A DNA stretch of 64,000 nucleotides from Pseudomonas asturiensis (GCF_900143095.1 NZ_FRDA01000010.1:62001-126000), one strand, 5' to 3'. Positions 1-9,479 are shown, numbered from the stretch's first letter. The notes: generated by a model from the letters alone, not told the origin. Made by a program: numbers and translations.

Positions 1-1285
1 TGGAAATACGCTGGCGTTGCCCACCGGAGAACTCATGCGGATAACGATGGCGACTGGCCGGGTCCAGCCCGACTTCGCCCAGCACCCGAATCACCGTTGC
101 CTCACGCTCTTTGGGCGTGCCGATGTTGTGAGTGACCAGCCCCTCGGCAATGATCTGCGCCACGGTCATGCGCGGGCTCAGGCTGCCGAACGGGTCCTGA
201 AATACCACCTGCAGATGACGACGCAGCGGGCGCATCAGGTGCTGACTGTGCAGGCTCAGCTCCTTGGTGCCGAAACGGATACTGCCTTCGGAGTCGACCA
301 GCCGCAGAATGGCCTGGCCCAGCGTCGATTTGCCTGAACCCGACTCACCGACGATACCCAGCGTCTTGCCTTTGAGCAGTTCGAAACTCACGCCGTCCAC
401 GGCTTTCACGAACTGCTGCTCGCGCTTGAACCAGGACTTCGCCAACGGAAACCAGACCTTAAGGTCCAGCACCGACAGCAACGTGTTGCTGTGCGTCGAA
501 GGCACCGGCTCGCCGTCGGGCTCGGCGTTGATCAACAACTGGCTGTACGGGTGCTGCGGGTTGTCGAACAGGGTCTGGCAGTCGGCCTGTTCGACGATCT
601 CGCCTTCGCGCATCACACACACCCGCTGCGCAATGCGACGCACCAGATTGAGGTCGTGGCTGATCAGCAGCAGCGACATGTTCAGCCGCTGTTGCAGCGA
701 CTTGAGCAGTTCGAGGATTTTCACCTGCACCGTCACGTCCAGTGCGGTGGTGGGTTCGTCGGCGATCAACAGATCGGGCTCGTTGGCCAGCGCCATGGCG
801 ATCATGATGCGCTGGCGTTGCCCGCCCGAGAGTTGATGCGGATAAGCGTTGAGGCGCGACAGCGGATCGCGAATGCCCACCAGTTCCAGCAACTCAAGGG
901 TACGGTTCCGGGCGGCCTTACCTTTCAGGCCCTTGTGAGTGACAAGAATTTCGCCGATCTGCTTTTCCACCGTGTGCAGCGGGTTCAGCGAGCTCATGGG
1001 TTCCTGAAAGATCATCGCTACCCGGTTGCCGCGCAGGCTGCGCAGTTGCTTGTCGCTGGCGCTGACCAGATCCAGTCCGTCGTAGTGAATCGAGCCTTGC
1101 GTGCTGACCGTTTTAGCGGGCAACAGGCGCAGAATCGAATGCGCCGTCACCGACTTGCCCGAGCCGGACTCGCCCACCAGCGCCAGGCATTCGCCGCGCC
1201 GGATGTCGAGGCTGACGCCATGCACCACCTCGTGGCCGTTGAAGGCGACGCGCAGGTCACGTATTTCAATCAGGTTATCGTGCAT
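1..1285 (-). CDS. yejF: YejF-type peptide ABC transporter ATP-binding protein (partial, 3' end off window)
   Basis: Energises the Yej peptide importer; in enterobacteria YejABEF imports microcin C and other peptides. The visible 428 codons start at ATG 1285 and run off the left edge. Two ABC nucleotide-binding domains lie in tandem: the first has Walker A GESGSGKS, signature LSGGQRQR and Walker B LLIADEPTT. The second repeats GESGSGKS and reaches FSGGQRQR at the window edge. Two fused ATPase domains in one chain is the known YejF architecture. The start lies 1 base past the yejE stop, so the two are translationally linked. The missing C-terminus means the second Walker B and H-loop cannot be checked. 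Confidence 0.93.
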   Translation of the reverse strand, partial: MHDNLIEIRDLRVAFNGHEVVHGVSLDIRRGECLALVGESGSGKSVTAHSILRLLPAKTVSTQGSIHYDGLDLVSASDKQLRSLRGNRVAMIFQEPMSSLNPLHTVEKQIGEILVTHKGLKGKAARNRTLELLELVGIRDPLSRLNAYPHQLSGGQRQRIMIAMALANEPDLLIADEPTTALDVTVQVKILELLKSLQQRLNMSLLLISHDLNLVRRIAQRVCVMREGEIVEQADCQTLFDNPQHPYSQLLINAEPDGEPVPSTHSNTLLSVLDLKVWFPLAKSWFKREQQFVKAVDGVSFELLKGKTLGIVGESGSGKSTLGQAILRLVDSEGSIRFGTKELSLHSQHLMRPLRRHLQVVFQDPFGSLSPRMTVAQIIAEGLVTHNIGTPKEREATVIRVLGEVGLDPASRHRYPHEFSGGQRQRIS

Positions 1286-1286
1286 G

Positions 1287-2309
1287 TCAGCTCCGGGGAT
1301 CGAACGCGTCTCGGCAGGCTTCGCCGATGAACACCAACAGGGACAGAATCAGCGCCAGCGCGACAAAGGCGGTCAGGCCCAGCCACGGTGCCTGCAGATT
1401 GCGCTTGGCTTCGCCGATCAGTTCACCCAGCGACGCGCTGCCCGCAGGCATGCCGAAGCCGAGAAAATCCAGCGCGGTGAGCGTGGCAATGGCGCCGGTC
1501 ACAATGAACGGCAGAAAGGTGAGGGTGCTGGTCATGGCATTGGGCAGGATGTGCCGCCACATCAGCGCGGCATCGGTCAGGCCCAGTGCGCGGGCGGCTT
1601 TGACGTATTCCAGATTGCGGCCGCGCAGAAACTCGGCGCGCACCACGTCCACCAGCGACAGCCACGAAAACAGCGCCATGATGCCCAGCAGCCACCAGAA
1701 ATTCGGTGACACGAAGCCCGACAGAATGATCAGCAGATACAGCACCGGCAGGCCCGACCAGATCTCCTGGATACGCTGGCCGATCAGGTCGGTCAGGCCG
1801 CCGTAGTAACCCTGAATCGCCCCGGCGCAGACGCCGATCACGGTGCTGATCGCCGTCAGCAGCAACGCGAACAGAATCGAAATCCGCGCACCGAACAGCA
1901 CCCGCGCCAGCACATCACGCGCCTGCTCGTCGGTGCCCAGCCAGTTACGGCCACCCGGCGGGCTGGGCGAGGGCGCTTCCAGGTCGTAGTTGATGGTGTC
2001 GTAACTGAACGGAATCGGCGCAAACAGCATCCAGCCGTTTTTCGCGGTGATCAACTGGCGTACATAGTCGCTGGCGTAGTCTGGCTCGAAGGGCAATTCG
2101 CCGCCGAAATCAGTTTCCACGTAGGTGTGAAACGCCGGGTAATACAACTCGCCGTCGTAGCTCAGCAGCAATGGCTTGTCGTTGGCGATCAGCTCGCCGC
2201 ACAGGCACACCAGCATCAGGCCGATGAAGATCCACAGTGACCACCAGCCGCGCCGATTGGCCTTGAACAGCGCCATGCGTCGCTGGCTCTGGGGAGAGAA
2301 CTCGAACAT
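1287..2309 (-). CDS. yejE: YejE-type peptide ABC transporter permease
   Basis: Inner-membrane permease of the Yej importer, 340 aa, matching the roughly 341 aa of E. coli YejE. An N-terminal membrane segment follows the basic start, then a long periplasmic loop typical of YejE. The C-terminal half is a BPD_transp_1 domain with the EAA-type loop (about residues 235-265, around ALGLTDAALMWRHILPNA). The start at 2309 was chosen because it forms a TGATG overlap with the yejB stop; an upstream in-frame start at 2360 would overlap yejB by 52 bases and encode an implausible leader. Expected partner of YejB in the heterodimeric channel. Confidence 0.95.
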   Translation of the reverse strand: MFEFSPQSQRRMALFKANRRGWWSLWIFIGLMLVCLCGELIANDKPLLLSYDGELYYPAFHTYVETDFGGELPFEPDYASDYVRQLITAKNGWMLFAPIPFSYDTINYDLEAPSPSPPGGRNWLGTDEQARDVLARVLFGARISILFALLLTAISTVIGVCAGAIQGYYGGLTDLIGQRIQEIWSGLPVLYLLIILSGFVSPNFWWLLGIMALFSWLSLVDVVRAEFLRGRNLEYVKAARALGLTDAALMWRHILPNAMTSTLTFLPFIVTGAIATLTALDFLGFGMPAGSASLGELIGEAKRNLQAPWLGLTAFVALALILSLLVFIGEACRDAFDPRS

Positions 2310-3376
2310 CAGGCGCTCCTCGCGGAAAAATCGATGCGCGGATCGACCAGCATGTAGCACAGGTCGCCCACCAGTTTGATCAACAGGCCGAACAGGGTGA
2401 ACAGAAACAGCGTGCCGAAGACCACCGGATAGTCCCGCGACACCGCCGCTTCGTAGCTCATGCGCCCCAGCCCGTCGAGGCCGAAAATGGTTTCGATCAG
2501 CAGCGAACCGGCGAAGAACACCTCGATCAACGCCTGGGGAATACCCGCGATCACCAGCAGCATGGCGTTACGAAATACGTGGCCGTACAGCACGCGATGT
2601 TCCGTCAGCCCCTTGGCCCGCGCCGTGACCACGTACTGGCGGCTGATCTCGTTGAGAAAGCTGTTCTTGGTCAGGATGGTCAGTGTCGCGAAGCCGCCGA
2701 TTACCAGCGAAGTAACCGGCAGCACGAGATGCCACAAATAGTCCTTCACCTTGCCCCAGGTGCCGAGGCTGTCGAAGTTTTCCGAGAACAGCCCCTGCGC
2801 GGGAAACCAGCTCAGGTAGCTGCCGCCGGCAAACACCACGATCAGCAGAATCGCGAACAGAAATGCGGGCGTGGCGTAGCCGATGATCACCAGCGTGCTG
2901 CTCCACACGTCGAACGCGCTACCGTGCCGCACCGCCTTGCGAATCCCCAGCGGGATGGAAATCAGGTACGTGATCAATGTTGCCCACAGCCCGAGCGACA
3001 GCGACACCGGCAGCTTCTGTGCAATCAACTCAGTGACCGGCGCGCCCCGGAAAAAGCTGTTGCCGAAATCCAGTTGCGCGTAGTTCTTGAGCATCAGCCA
3101 CAGGCGTTCGTGCATCGGTTTGTCGAAACCGTAATGCTCCTTGATCGACTCGATCAGCGCCGGGTCCAGACCCCGCGTGCTGCGGCTGGCGGTGCCGTTG
3201 GACGCCACTTCGCCGCCGCCTCCGCCCACGCCATTGGGGCTGAAACCCTGAATGCGTGCGATGGCCTGTTCCACCGGCCCGCCAGGCGCGGCCTGCACGA
3301 TCAGGAAATTCACGATCAGAATGGCCAGCAGCGTAGGAATGATCAGCAGCAGGCGTCGGATTACGTATGCCAGCAT
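2309..3376 (-). CDS. yejB: YejB-type peptide ABC transporter permease
   Basis: Second permease of the Yej importer, 355 aa. The start MLAYVIRRLLLIIPTLLAIL is the classic DppB/OppB-type first helix. A glycine-rich periplasmic stretch (GVGGGGGEV, about residues 50-58) precedes the transmembrane domain, and an EAA-type loop (TARAKGLTEHRVLYGHVFRNA) lies near residues 251-271. GGAGCATTGAG precedes the ATG. It starts 1 base after the yejA stop and overlaps yejE by 1 base, so yejABEF is a tight operon. Confidence 0.95.
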   Translation of the reverse strand: MLAYVIRRLLLIIPTLLAILIVNFLIVQAAPGGPVEQAIARIQGFSPNGVGGGGGEVASNGTASRSTRGLDPALIESIKEHYGFDKPMHERLWLMLKNYAQLDFGNSFFRGAPVTELIAQKLPVSLSLGLWATLITYLISIPLGIRKAVRHGSAFDVWSSTLVIIGYATPAFLFAILLIVVFAGGSYLSWFPAQGLFSENFDSLGTWGKVKDYLWHLVLPVTSLVIGGFATLTILTKNSFLNEISRQYVVTARAKGLTEHRVLYGHVFRNAMLLVIAGIPQALIEVFFAGSLLIETIFGLDGLGRMSYEAAVSRDYPVVFGTLFLFTLFGLLIKLVGDLCYMLVDPRIDFSARSA

Positions 3377-3377
3377 C

Positions 3378-5264
3378 TCAATGCTCCTTCGCAGCGGTGG
3401 TCGTGCTGCCCAGCGCAGCAGCCTGGGCGTTGGTCAGCGCGGTCGGGCTGATTTGCCACCAGGTTTCCAGGCCAACGTCATAGACAGGCGCGGTGTCGGG
3501 CCTGCCGAAACGGTTGGCGTACACCAGCGGTGTGCCCTTGGAGAAGTAGTTGGGGATCATGTAGTAACCCCATTGCAGGACCCGATCCAGCGCACGGGCG
3601 TAATGCACCATCTCGTTGCGACTGTTGGCTGCCACCAGTCCATCGATCAGGGTGTCCACGGCCGGGTTACGCAGCACCATGGCGTTCGAGCTGCCGACTT
3701 CGGTTGCGCTTTGCGAGCCGTACAGGTTGTACAGATCACGGCCTGGCGAGATCAGCGGGTTGCCGCTTTTCGGGAAGGTGACCACGATCATGTCGTAGTC
3801 CCGTGCGTTGAGCCGGTTGATGTACTGCGCCGAGTCGATGCGCAGGAAGTCCAGCGTGATGCCGATCTGCGCCAGGGTGCGTTTGAACGGCAGGATCAAC
3901 CGGTCGAAGCCGCCCTGGCCATCAAGAAAACTGAACACCATCGGCTCGCCCGCGGCGTTGACCAATTTGTTGTTCTTCGGGTGCCAACCGGCTTCGGCCA
4001 GCAGTTTGAGGGCCTGCATCTGCTTGTCGCGGATATAGCCGCTGCCATCGGTCTTCGGTGGTTGATAAACCTGGGTGAACACCTCGTCTGGCACCTGGCC
4101 GCGCAGGGGTTCGAGAATCTTCAGCTCAGCTTCGTCCGGCAGTTGGGTGGCGGACATTTCGCTTTTCGGAAAGTAGCTCTGCTGGCGCAGGTAGAAATTA
4201 CGCATCACCCGGCGATTGATCCAGTCGAAGTCCCACAGCATCGACAACGCCTGGCGCACGCGGCGGTCCTTGAAGATCGGGTTGTCCTGGTTGAACACGA
4301 AACCCTGCGCGGCCACGGGGCGCTGGGTGGCCAGAATGTTTTTCTGCAAGCGCCCGTCATCAATGGCCGGGCCGCTGTAGCCCACGGTAAACCCGGCTGA
4401 AGAAAACTCCCGGTTGTAGTCGAACGCCCCGGCCTGCAGCAGTTGCCGGGCGATTTCCGTGTCACCGTAGAAATTCACCGTCAGGGTGTCGAAGTTGTAC
4501 AGGCCACGGCTCACCGGCAGGTCCTTGCCCCACCAGTCCTTGACCCGTTCGAAAACCACGCTGCGTCCGGCGTCGACCCTGGCGACCCGGTACGGTCCGT
4601 TGCCCAGTGGTGGCTCGAAACCGCCGCCATTGGCGAAGTCCCGGCTCTTCCACCAGTGCTGCGGCAGAATGTGCAGGCTGGCGATGTCCAGCGCCAGCAT
4701 GCGGTTGAGGTTGTTCTTGAAGTCGAAACGAATCTGCAGCGGCCCCTCGATGGTCACGTCCTTGACGTCGGCAAACATCGGGCGATAGCTGAAGCTGGCC
4801 TTGGTGGTCATCAGCTCGAAGGTGTAGCGCACGTCCTCGGCAGTGACGGGCTGGCCGTCCTCGAAGCGTGCCTTGGGGTTAAGGTAGAAACGGATCCACA
4901 GACCGTCCGGGTCCACTTCCATCTTTTCTGCGATCAGCCCGTAGACCGTGTAAGGCTCGTCGAGCGAGCGATACGCCAGCGGCGCGTAGACCCAACTGTC
5001 CACCTGCACTACACCTATGCCTTGATCGACGTAGGGATTGAGGTAATTGAACTGGCCGATTTCTTCGGCCGAGCGGGTCAGTGATCCGCCTTTGGGGGCA
5101 TTCGGATTGACGTAGTCGAAGTGCTTGAAGCCAGCCGGGTATTTCGGTGCTTCGCCATAGACAGTCAAGGCATGGGTTGGCGAGGCCAGCGCGACCTGCC
5201 AACAGTTGCACAGCACCGCAACACCCAGAAGCAGGCGTCGCAGAAAACGGATTTGACGCGACAT
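3378..5264 (-). CDS. yejA: YejA-type periplasmic peptide-binding protein (SBP family 5)
   Basis: Periplasmic receptor for the Yej importer, 628 aa. A signal peptide (MSRQIRFLRRLLLGVAVLCN, cleavage near ALASPTHA) leads into an SBP_bac_5 domain: GGSLTRSAEEIGQFNYLNPY, then PVTAEDVRYTFELM near residue 140. The start at 5264 has a GAGGAT Shine-Dalgarno and lies exactly before the signal peptide; longer in-frame starts add a proline/arginine-rich non-signal leader. Its ligand is probably an oligopeptide or peptide conjugate. A hairpin with a T-run lies upstream, between the receptor gene and yejA, so yejA may be partly uncoupled from the TonB genes. Confidence 0.94.
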   Translation of the reverse strand: MSRQIRFLRRLLLGVAVLCNCWQVALASPTHALTVYGEAPKYPAGFKHFDYVNPNAPKGGSLTRSAEEIGQFNYLNPYVDQGIGVVQVDSWVYAPLAYRSLDEPYTVYGLIAEKMEVDPDGLWIRFYLNPKARFEDGQPVTAEDVRYTFELMTTKASFSYRPMFADVKDVTIEGPLQIRFDFKNNLNRMLALDIASLHILPQHWWKSRDFANGGGFEPPLGNGPYRVARVDAGRSVVFERVKDWWGKDLPVSRGLYNFDTLTVNFYGDTEIARQLLQAGAFDYNREFSSAGFTVGYSGPAIDDGRLQKNILATQRPVAAQGFVFNQDNPIFKDRRVRQALSMLWDFDWINRRVMRNFYLRQQSYFPKSEMSATQLPDEAELKILEPLRGQVPDEVFTQVYQPPKTDGSGYIRDKQMQALKLLAEAGWHPKNNKLVNAAGEPMVFSFLDGQGGFDRLILPFKRTLAQIGITLDFLRIDSAQYINRLNARDYDMIVVTFPKSGNPLISPGRDLYNLYGSQSATEVGSSNAMVLRNPAVDTLIDGLVAANSRNEMVHYARALDRVLQWGYYMIPNYFSKGTPLVYANRFGRPDTAPVYDVGLETWWQISPTALTNAQAAALGSTTTAAKEH

Positions 5265-5305
5265 GATGGGGCTATCCTCGAACGCACTGATAACGCAACG
5301 CGGCG

Positions 5306-5352
5306 AAAAAGGCCTCCGGCCGGAGAAGGTGGATGAAACCTGTGGCCGGAGG
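5306..5352 (-). terminator. Putative intrinsic terminator or attenuator between receptor gene and yejA
   Basis: On the minus strand CCTCCGGCC (5352-5344) pairs perfectly with GGCCGGAGG (5321-5313) across a 22-base loop, followed by CCTTTTT. It sits after the TonB-dependent receptor gene and about 40 bases before the yejA start. The long loop lowers confidence; it could act as an attenuator allowing partial read-through to yejABEF. Confidence 0.45.
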
Positions 5353-5370
5353 GGGCGAGCTCGCAATCCA

Positions 5371-5403
5371 GACGCGACCCACGGAGCGGGTGTGGGTCGC
5401 GTC
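5371..5403 (-). other. 12-bp perfect stem-loop directly after the receptor stop codon
   Basis: GACGCGACCCAC (5371-5382) pairs with GTGGGTCGCGTC (5392-5403) around a 9-base loop. It starts 5 bases past the receptor stop and has no T-run, so it is better read as an mRNA 3' stabilising hairpin or Rho-dependent element than as an intrinsic terminator. Confidence 0.5.
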
Positions 5404-5408
5404 CTCAC

Positions 5409-8126
5409 TCAGAAGTGATACGTCATGCGTGCGAACAGCGTGCGGCCCAGCGGGTCGGCGTAGCGAGGGTCGTAGCCGGACTGGAAGTTGTAAGCCTGGT
5501 TGGAGAACGGCGGGTTGCGGTCGAACATGTTGCGCACCCCGGCATCGACGTCCAGCACCTTGTCGAAGGTGTGCCCGACCGACAGGTCCCACAGCGCATA
5601 CGAGGCGACGCGGTCGTTGGTGGTGCGGTCGTAATCGTTGTAGCCGGTGGTAAAGCGGTTGGTGATGGACGCGCGGGTGTTGCCCAGCGACCAGGAACCC
5701 ACCAGCACGTGTTTCCAGCGTGCGATCACGCCGTCGCCCTGGAAGTCGCCGACCTTGTCGGTGTACGGACCGTCGATGATGTTCTGGAAGTCATAACGGG
5801 TCACGTAGGTGCCGGTCATGCCCAGGCCGAACTGGCCGTAAGGCGTGTTCGGAAAGCGATAGTCGAGGCTGACGTCCACACCGCTGGTCTTGACGATGCC
5901 CAGGTTGGCGTTGCCGGTCACGATGTTGGCGATCGAGCCGTCAGCGTTGCGGATATAGCGATCGGCGTAGGTGTCGGGTTCATCGAAAACCGTCGATTCC
6001 GGGAACGCCTGAATCTGGTTGGAAATGTGAATCCACCAGAAATCCAGGCCCATCGACAGATTGCTGACTGGCTGATAAACGAAGCCCAGTGTCACGTTAC
6101 GGGCTTTTTCCGGCGCAAGGTCGGTGTTGCCGCCGCCGTTGTTGAGGAACTGTTGCGCACAGTCGCGACCCGAATTCCCGCCGGGTTGGACAGTGCCGCC
6201 TGCACACAGCACCGGATCGTTGTAGTAACCCTGGGTGAAGGTCGTGCTGCGTGGCGCATACAGCTCATAGAGCGACGGTGCACGGAAGCCTTCGCTGTAT
6301 GCACCCCTGACCACCAGTTGTTTGACCGGCTGGTAACGGAACGAGTACTTGGGGTTGGTGGTGCTGCCGAAGTCGCTGTACTTGTCGTGACGAATCGCCG
6401 CGCTCAGCTCCAGGCTGTCGAGTACCGGCACGTTCAATTCGGCGTATTGAGCCTTCACACTGCGCTCTCCCGACACGCTGCCTGCCGCGTCCGCTCCCAG
6501 GCTGCTGATGTCGTTGACGAACGTTTCGTACTGCTGGTGCATCTTCTCTTTGCGGTATTCGCCACCCAGTGCCAGACCGGCGGGGCCTGCGCCGAACCAG
6601 TCACCGATTTCCCGGCTGATACGTCCGTCGATGCCGGCCACGCGGCCCACGGCGCTGGAATATTGTCCGTGGTATTCGTTGGCATCGATCAGCGCCTGAC
6701 CGGCCGCTGTTTGCGGACCGAACGGGTTGATCACGCCATTGGCCAGGCCATTGATCATCGCTGCGTCACTGACGTAGCCGTTGGTGAGGTTGGACAGCAC
6801 CTTGTTCTGGTTGTATGAGGCACCGACGTTGTAATCCCAGCCGCCGACCAGACCGTCGAAATTCAACAGAAAGCGCTGGCTGGTGTTCTGGTCACTTGAA
6901 CCACGAGGTCCGGCTGCGGTTTCGCGCCAGGCGGTGTCGATGGGTTGAGTGGGGTCGAGCGTGAAGTTGGTCGGTGCCGGGGTGATGCCATTGCCGGGGT
7001 AAAACGGCGATGACGAATCCAGTGACAGACCGGTGAGTGGCGCCGGACCAATGTCGGTGTGGTTGTTGTTACGTGCCCAGAAGTATTCGAGGCTGACGTT
7101 GTGATCGTCGGCCAGCTTGCCGGTGGCCTTGCCGAAGAACGAGGTTTTTTCGGTCTGCGGGATCAGGTCGATGTATTCGCGGGTGCTGAACCGGCAGATG
7201 CCGTTGCGCGCAATCAGGCTAGGTCCCGAGCAGTTGGTGCCCAGCGGGTTGGCGGAGTTGTCGCCCTGATAGTAGTTGCCGGGATACGCCGTGCCGGACG
7301 TCTGGTTAAGACCGCGTCCTGGCACATAGTCCTGCGCGAACGAGCGATCGTTGGCGTCCAGGTTCTGCTGCTTGTTGTAGTTGAAGACGCCCATCACGTT
7401 GAAGCGGTCTTCGTCCAGATCACCAAAGCCCCAGCTGGCGCTCATGTCCTTGGTCGCTCCGCCGCCGCTGTTGGTCGGGGTCTCGCCGCCCAGGCTCAGG
7501 GTGCCGTCGGTCAGGGTTTTCTTGGTGATGAAGTTGATCACCCCGCCAATGGCGTCGGTGCCGTACAGCGCCGATGCACCATCGCGCAGCACTTCCACAC
7601 GGTCGATAGCCGCGAAAGGGATCATGTTCAGGTCGATGGCGCTGCCGTTGGGCGTGCCGACACCGGAAAGCGCGTTGTTGGCCAGGCGACGGCCATTGAG
7701 CAGGACCAGCGTCTTGTTCGCGCCGATGCCGCGCATGTCGGCGAAGGATGCACCGCCTGTGCCTGCACCGACCGAGCCTGCGCTGTTGTTGATCGACTGG
7801 CTGCCGGTGATGCGCTGAACCATTTCCTGAGTGGTGGTCACGCCCTGTTTCTTCAGATCATCGGCGCGCAGGATGGTGATCGGTACAGCGGTTTCGGCAT
7901 CGACCCGGCGAATCGCCGAGCCTGTCACTTCAACGCGTTGCAACTGGGTCGTGGCCGGCACGACGGCGGCAGCGGAGACGGACTCACCGCCTGTGTCCGC
8001 CTCGACGACATCGGCCGCGTGGGCACCGCTCATGCCCATGGCCAATGCGCACAACAGCACGCGAGGATGACGGCGGACCGCGAGGGTCAGTGGCTTGAGG
8101 GTGTATCCGGGAAGATTCATCAGCAT
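5409..8126 (-). CDS. TonB-dependent outer-membrane receptor
   Basis: Outer-membrane beta-barrel that imports a ligand using TonB energy, 905 aa. A signal peptide of about 37 residues ends at SGAHA-ADV. A candidate TonB box (LQRVEVTGSAIRR, about residues 62-74) is followed by a plug domain (VPITILRADDL to RDGASALYGTDAIGGVINF) and a barrel ending in the aromatic terminus RMTYHF. The plug style (LNGRRL, RDGASALYGTDAIGGV) resembles peptide- or carbohydrate-type receptors common in Xanthomonas and Caulobacter more than classical siderophore receptors. The start at 8126 was chosen because the in-frame start at 8279 adds a 51-residue non-signal leader. It lies downstream of tonB-exbB-exbD and upstream of yejABEF, suggesting a peptide-like ligand. 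Confidence 0.93.
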   Translation of the reverse strand: MLMNLPGYTLKPLTLAVRRHPRVLLCALAMGMSGAHAADVVEADTGGESVSAAAVVPATTQLQRVEVTGSAIRRVDAETAVPITILRADDLKKQGVTTTQEMVQRITGSQSINNSAGSVGAGTGGASFADMRGIGANKTLVLLNGRRLANNALSGVGTPNGSAIDLNMIPFAAIDRVEVLRDGASALYGTDAIGGVINFITKKTLTDGTLSLGGETPTNSGGGATKDMSASWGFGDLDEDRFNVMGVFNYNKQQNLDANDRSFAQDYVPGRGLNQTSGTAYPGNYYQGDNSANPLGTNCSGPSLIARNGICRFSTREYIDLIPQTEKTSFFGKATGKLADDHNVSLEYFWARNNNHTDIGPAPLTGLSLDSSSPFYPGNGITPAPTNFTLDPTQPIDTAWRETAAGPRGSSDQNTSQRFLLNFDGLVGGWDYNVGASYNQNKVLSNLTNGYVSDAAMINGLANGVINPFGPQTAAGQALIDANEYHGQYSSAVGRVAGIDGRISREIGDWFGAGPAGLALGGEYRKEKMHQQYETFVNDISSLGADAAGSVSGERSVKAQYAELNVPVLDSLELSAAIRHDKYSDFGSTTNPKYSFRYQPVKQLVVRGAYSEGFRAPSLYELYAPRSTTFTQGYYNDPVLCAGGTVQPGGNSGRDCAQQFLNNGGGNTDLAPEKARNVTLGFVYQPVSNLSMGLDFWWIHISNQIQAFPESTVFDEPDTYADRYIRNADGSIANIVTGNANLGIVKTSGVDVSLDYRFPNTPYGQFGLGMTGTYVTRYDFQNIIDGPYTDKVGDFQGDGVIARWKHVLVGSWSLGNTRASITNRFTTGYNDYDRTTNDRVASYALWDLSVGHTFDKVLDVDAGVRNMFDRNPPFSNQAYNFQSGYDPRYADPLGRTLFARMTYHF

Positions 8127-8294
8127 GGTTATTTCCGACCTGGTCCAGACATTATTGAAATGGCCTTGTGAGCCCTCTATTCCCTTCCCGGTTATGCCGG
8201 GCGGGCGTTCCACTGCTTTGGTTTTCCAGCAAGCCGCTCCCCTCCAAGGGCTTTTCAGCCCACGGACGACCGTGTTCACGGGAGTCGGGTTAGC

Positions 8295-8315
8295 GGGTTT
8301 CGCGGGGCGAAACCC
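8295..8315 (-). other. Hairpin downstream of exbD
   Basis: GGGTTTCGC and GCGAAACCC form a 9-bp perfect stem with a 3-base loop, beginning 5 bases past the exbD stop. There is no T-run, so termination is uncertain; it may trim or stabilise the tonB-exbBD message. The rest of the 8127-8320 gap holds no riboswitch I could recognise. Confidence 0.45.
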
Positions 8316-8320
8316 TCAAT

Positions 8321-8722
8321 TCATTTGGCCGTCATGACGGAAATCTTCGTGATGCCCGAGCGTTCGATGGACGCCATCGCCTTGGCCACCTGGCCGTAGT
8401 TCACGTCGGTGTCGGCCTGAAGCTGGACGCGGATGTCCGGGTCCTTGGCCTTCTCGTCCTGCAGGCTTTTCTCCAGCAATTCGGGGGCGATTTCCGATTT
8501 GGCGAGGAAAAACTTGCCGCTCTGATCGACGCTGACCACCACCGGATCCTTCTTCTCGGCCGGGGCGACCGAGCCGGTCTTGGGCAGGTTGACCTTGATG
8601 GCGTTGGTCATCAGCGGCGTGGTGACGATGAACACCACCAGCAGCACGAGCATCACGTCCACCAGCGGCGTGACGTTCATTTCGCTGAGCACTTCATCGC
8701 TGTCTTGAGTGGAAAACGACAT
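8321..8722 (-). CDS. exbD: ExbD proton-channel subunit of TonB system
   Basis: Inner-membrane, periplasm-facing partner of ExbB that energises TonB, 133 aa. One N-terminal membrane helix (VMLVLLVVFIVTTPLM, about residues 23-38) is preceded by the conserved NVTPLVD; Asp22 corresponds to the essential proton-carrying Asp25 of E. coli ExbD. The C-terminal domain is the usual periplasmic ExbD/TolR fold, ending in ITKISVMTAK. It overlaps the exbB stop by one base and must be co-translated with it. TolR is the alternative family, but the tonB neighbour decides for ExbD. Confidence 0.96.
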   Translation of the reverse strand: MSFSTQDSDEVLSEMNVTPLVDVMLVLLVVFIVTTPLMTNAIKVNLPKTGSVAPAEKKDPVVVSVDQSGKFFLAKSEIAPELLEKSLQDEKAKDPDIRVQLQADTDVNYGQVAKAMASIERSGITKISVMTAK

Positions 8723-9429
8723 TAGCTTGCCTCCCGCACGGCGTGGCCTTGCTTGCTGGCGATGGGTTGACGAGTCACGGCGAAGGCGCTGCGCTGGGCG
8801 AGGGCATCGAAGTCGTGGGCGAAGTCGTCCATGTCGGCGACGGCCAGCTTGAGACGGCGCAGGAAGAAGTTGTAGATCAGCACCGCCGGCACAGCGACCG
8901 CGATGCCCACGCCCGTGGCGACCAGGGCGTGACCGATGGGACCGGCGACCGCCTCAAGGCTGGCCGAGCCGGTCAGGCCGATGCTCTGCAGCGCTTCCAT
9001 GATGCCCCACACTGTCCCGAACAGACCGATGAAGGGCGCAGTGCTGCCGATACTGGCCAGAATCGCCTGGCCGCTTTCCAGCGAACGGCGTTCCTTCTGG
9101 ATCTGTTGGCGCAGGTTGCGTTCCAGGCGGTCGGAACGGTTGATGGTGTGCGCCAGTTGTTGCGTGGTGCGCGGCGAGTCGTCCACGGCCATGGCTTCGA
9201 AACCGCTGTTGGCAATACGTGCCAGCGAGCCTGGGTATTGCGAGGCGTGTTCGGCGGCCGTCAGCAGATCCGGCGCGCCCCAGAACGCCTTGGTGAAGTG
9301 TTTGTTCTGGGATTTCTGTTTCACGTACTGCGCGGATTTGATCAACAACAGCGCCCAACTCAGGACGGAAAACAGAATCAGCGCCCAGAGCACGGCGGGG
9401 ACGATCATGGAAGAGAGCGATGCGTTCAT
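8722..9429 (-). CDS. exbB: ExbB proton-channel subunit of TonB system
   Basis: Inner-membrane core of the TonB motor, 235 aa. Three membrane segments are visible: near residues 8-30, around ASIGSTAPFIGLFGTVWGIM (125-145), and HALVATGVGIAVAVPAVLIYNFF (167-190). The conserved MotA/TolQ/ExbB channel motifs GSTAPFIGLFGTVWGIM and ATGVGIAVAVPAVLIYN are intact. It lies between tonB and exbD, 50 bases after the tonB stop. Confidence 0.96.
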   Translation of the reverse strand: MNASLSSMIVPAVLWALILFSVLSWALLLIKSAQYVKQKSQNKHFTKAFWGAPDLLTAAEHASQYPGSLARIANSGFEAMAVDDSPRTTQQLAHTINRSDRLERNLRQQIQKERRSLESGQAILASIGSTAPFIGLFGTVWGIMEALQSIGLTGSASLEAVAGPIGHALVATGVGIAVAVPAVLIYNFFLRRLKLAVADMDDFAHDFDALAQRSAFAVTRQPIASKQGHAVREAS

Positions 9430-9479
9430 GGTTTACACCTCACCAGCTTTAATAAAGTTGTCTGTGGTCATGCGCCGGG

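Noticed and set aside
8127..8320. Possible cobalamin or other riboswitch upstream of the TonB-dependent receptor
   Set aside because: The conserved B12-box and core elements could not be found, nor a TPP or SAM pattern; only a short hairpin near exbD is evident.
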